Shown here piece by piece: positions 61,243 through 64,000 of a stretch of 64,000 nucleotides of DNA. The DNA is taken from assembly GCA_037957365.1 (NCBI GenBank), contig JARHVA010001922.1, forward strand, positions 938,501-1,002,500, read 5' to 3'. This DNA comes from Torreya grandis. Taxonomy: Eukaryota > Streptophyta > Pinopsida > Cupressales > Taxaceae. Below the pieces are notes generated by a model. The model made no database searches, was not told the DNA's origin, and saw nothing but the letters and a program-made list of their open reading frames with translations. A program made the position numbers and the translations under genes. Position 1 is the first letter of the stretch. Every line of letters starts with the position of its first letter.

Positions 61243-64000
61243 TATTAGTAATTTGGCCTGTCAAGGCCAAATTACTACCCCTGCCATTTGAAACTTCCTT
61301 AAAATTGGTCAATTTCCCTTTGTAGTTGGTCAATATGTGAATTTTGGTCAAAAACATCAAGAATGGATTGAAAATGAGTCATTTTCATTGAAAAAGAGAT
61401 TTGGACATTTTAAAAAACATTAAAATATCCTAACTCTATAAGTTTAATTCATGAAAAGGTGTTTTAAAAAGTTAAATAGCCCTAAAAGGTCCTAAAATAG
61501 CCTTCCACATGCCAAATTTGCACTTTTAAGACATGAGAAAAGGTTTAAAAAGTGTATTTTGCATTTTATACCACGTATTTATTTTTATATCTTCTATTTC
61601 AAGTGGTGAAATCTTTGAATTGGCTTTAAAAGGCAAAAGGAAGGTCTTTTTCTCTTATTTCATGAGCATAGTACAGATTCATATAGTTTCTATACAATCT
61701 AGGGTAGGTTAGATCATTTTCAAGGCATATCTAAGATTCATAAACAATATCATGGAAATTCATGGCCATACAGGCCCTAAACCAACTTCCTTTTGGTTTC
61801 TTGCTTGTTGGCACATAGAGACCTACCTATAGGTTTTCTACTGATACAAATTGTTGGAGGAGGGTATAGATCTCAAATTTGGGGTGAATAAATTAGTATT
61901 ATAGGGAATATTGATGGTATAAGTGGTTTATCAATTGGATTTTACATGCTCATGAACCATCCAGTTGAAGCCAGGGAAAATTCTATTGCCTAGCATCCAA
62001 AAAGGTAGTTGTTTTTCTTCAATTTCTCTTCACTTAGGTAAAGTTTTATAAAAATTCAAATTGTTCCATAATATTAATGACTTTATATAACCTTACATGA
62101 TATAATTTAGGTGTTATTAATCCATTTCAATGTCAAATAGAGGTCAAAAACTTAGCCAATCCAAATCTATAATTGACAAGCTTGCAAATAGAATTTATAC
62201 GGTCTAAGGAGAAGAAGTTAGCTTCAAATTTTAAAGAATTTGTGTTTTCTAGGGTTTATATCAAGATTTCATGATTTAATGTATAAATTTTAGAAGATAT
62301 CTAAGATTCATAACATAAATCCATCTCCATGCTCAAGCAAAGTGTTTCAAAAGGGCTAGTTTAGCACATTTTTAGCTTTCTTAACTAATTTTAAGGTTTT
62401 TTGAGAAAACCAAGTTTCAATTATGGCCTCTTATCCTCCTCTAATGCTCTCCAATTTTATGTGGTGATAGGATGAAGGTATAAAGTTTTCATATGTTTAT
62501 TATTCATGGATTTGTTACCCTCCTTCATCCTCCTTTCCCATCTTCACCTCATTCACCCATATTACTGTCATAATCTACCTTTTCACTATGTTTTCACTTA
62601 ATTTTCACCCTTATTTCATGATCCCCCTATATTTACACCTTCCTTCATCCTATCACCCTTTATCCCATATCCATCACCTATTCCATCACTAAATAACCAA
62701 GGGTTAAAGAGAGGAAATCTATCAAAGAATGATCAAGAGGTTTATAGGCTAAAAATAGGTATCAAACATAGTCAAAAAGAGCCTTAAATAAAGGAAACAT
62801 CTTAGTCAAGTGTGGAGATGAATTTTTAATAGATATTCACAAGGGAGAGAGACCCTATTCAAGGTTTAATGGAAGATATAATTGAGTATGTAAGAAGGAA
62901 GCTATAATAAGGCTAAGAAGACTACTTTGATCCTTCATTTTTGACACCCTGTCATCAATATATCTATCTACAATAGGATTATACCATCAGAGAAATCCAA
63001 TTAATTGTCTAATGTTTCAAGGTCAATGCTATATTTATCATATTGATACAAAATACCTCATAATACAATCATAAAATAGGAATTAAGACCAATTTCCTTT
63101 GTGGCCTTCCTTAACAACATATACAAGTTTTTGTCCATACAAGGTGACATCATGGAGGGTCACCTATAGCTGCTAAAACATGGGAGTGAAAGGTCAGTCC
63201 TTGATAAAATACTAATAGTAATAGTCATTATAGTGAGGAAATAACTAACAAGAGGTCTCCATAGTAATCAATTTCCATATATAACTTTGGATACATATTT
63301 CTTGATAGTCTGTACAAAGGACACCACTTTGAATCATTAAGCCAAGCATTAAAGAGACTATCTTAATGAACTATGAGGTGTCATGTTAATTTAAGATAGG
63401 ATAAGGTTAATTAAATAAGGACATTAAAATTAATGATATAATTAAAGGTAAGAGATCAAAAACTTATGAAAATGGCACCTATAGTCATTGTGAATGAAAC
63501 ACCTATAGCTACAGGCTTGTACCCTATAAGGAGGCCTAATAGCAATAGGAATGGTATTGGACCTATCTATGAGAATAAATTTTATTGGAAAGGAAGTAAT
63601 AGCATTGAGGGAGAGAGGTTCATGAATGATAAAGAAGAAAAAGGTATACCATGTAGTTTAGGAAGATATTTTTTCCTAAATGATAGCCTACAGCCACATG
63701 TAGATCAACTGACAGTTAGCTAGGGTTCAACAAGTTTCTTGAGATCTCATGGTTTAAGTTTGAGAAGATGATATGGTGGATATAAAGATAACATATGAAA
63801 TTTGAGAAAATATTTATACCTCATGTAACATTGATTGGTGATCAATTCTCTCCAAGCATATGCTCTTTGTTTCAGTCTGTACAGTCTCAAAGGAACACCT
63901 ACAACTAAAGAAGATGGAGGTCACACTTGGAATAACATCAAGGTTAAATATTTTCTATAGGATCATTGAGGTTATATAAGTTCCATCATAGAATTATAAC
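61243..64000 (+). repeat. E3 3' LTR, first 2.76 kb
   Basis: Colinear with 47671-50430, through the CATGGCCATA word (61760 against 48208), the CCTTCATCCTCC block and the TAGTCATTGTGAA region (63481 against 49935). It reaches the window end with no loss of match. The open frame at 63466-63723 is inside the LTR and is interrupted in the 5' LTR. Confidence 0.9.

Larger units (their letters stand above)
47671..64000 (+). mobile_element. E3: Ty3/gypsy element with a very long LTR
   Basis: The direct repeat 47671-50430 and 61243-64000 encloses gag-pol. The 5' LTR ends at 54848, just before a primer site like that of E2, so it is about 7178 bases. The 3' LTR is cut by the window end after 2758 bases, still matching. 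E3 sits inside the minus-strand element CHR. If TGCCA (47666-47670) is the left target copy, it should recur just after the 3' LTR, outside the window. Dead: RT YLDE and integrase Glu to Lys, many stops. Confidence 0.88.

Noticed and set aside
63466..63723. Open frame of 85 codons near the window end
   Set aside because: It lies inside the E3 3' LTR, and the matching place in the 5' LTR (about 49930-50180) is broken by stops.

Overview
The window is AT-rich, almost free of CpG, and contains no host gene, tRNA or rRNA that I can recognise. It is nested, decayed plant Ty3/gypsy LTR retrotransposons, as expected of a large, heavily methylated plant genome with slow turnover of repeats. The species cannot be named from the sequence. 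I label the elements E1, E2, E3, E3b, E4, E5 and CHR.

Layout. 1-11312: E1, a Tat-type element with 5' LTR (start outside the window), primer site, gag, protease, RNase H, RT, second RNase H, integrase and a 3' LTR cut at 11312. 11313-14330: E4, a Tat-type protease fragment followed by coding-like sequence and then unassigned DNA. 14790-15600: diverged tandem repeats. About 16440-18280: a broken minus-strand coding region with a possible plant mobile domain, split by an (AT)n microsatellite and a 270-bp tandem duplication. 18410-18575: a 40-bp tandem repeat. 20810-23386: E5, a Tat-type gag and protease remnant. 23387 to about 43310: E3b, an isolated giant LTR related to E3, interrupted at 31120-41089 by the complete element E2, which is bounded by the 5-bp direct repeat AGATA. 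About 45612-47670: CHR, a minus-strand chromovirus fragment (RNase H, integrase, chromodomain) cut by E3. 47671-64000: E3, whose 5' LTR is about 7.2 kb, followed by gag-pol and the start of the 3' LTR.

E1, E2 and E3 share one gene order: gag, protease, RNase H of the archaeal/plant type, RT, the ordinary RNase H, integrase. The additional RNase H therefore lies before RT, which is not the order I know best for plant Tat elements (after RT-RNase H). E2 keeps a single gag-pol frame of about 2000 codons with two compensating frameshifts. All copies are dead: each has many stops, mainly TAG where the family has CAG or TGG, and each integrase has lost a catalytic residue.

The points most worth a second look are the RNase H order, the giant LTR of E3/E3b, an array of about 13 G-box/ABRE-like motifs with a 261-bp higher-order period in the E2 LTR, the TAG bias as a trace of CHG methylation decay, and the minus-strand PMD-like region.
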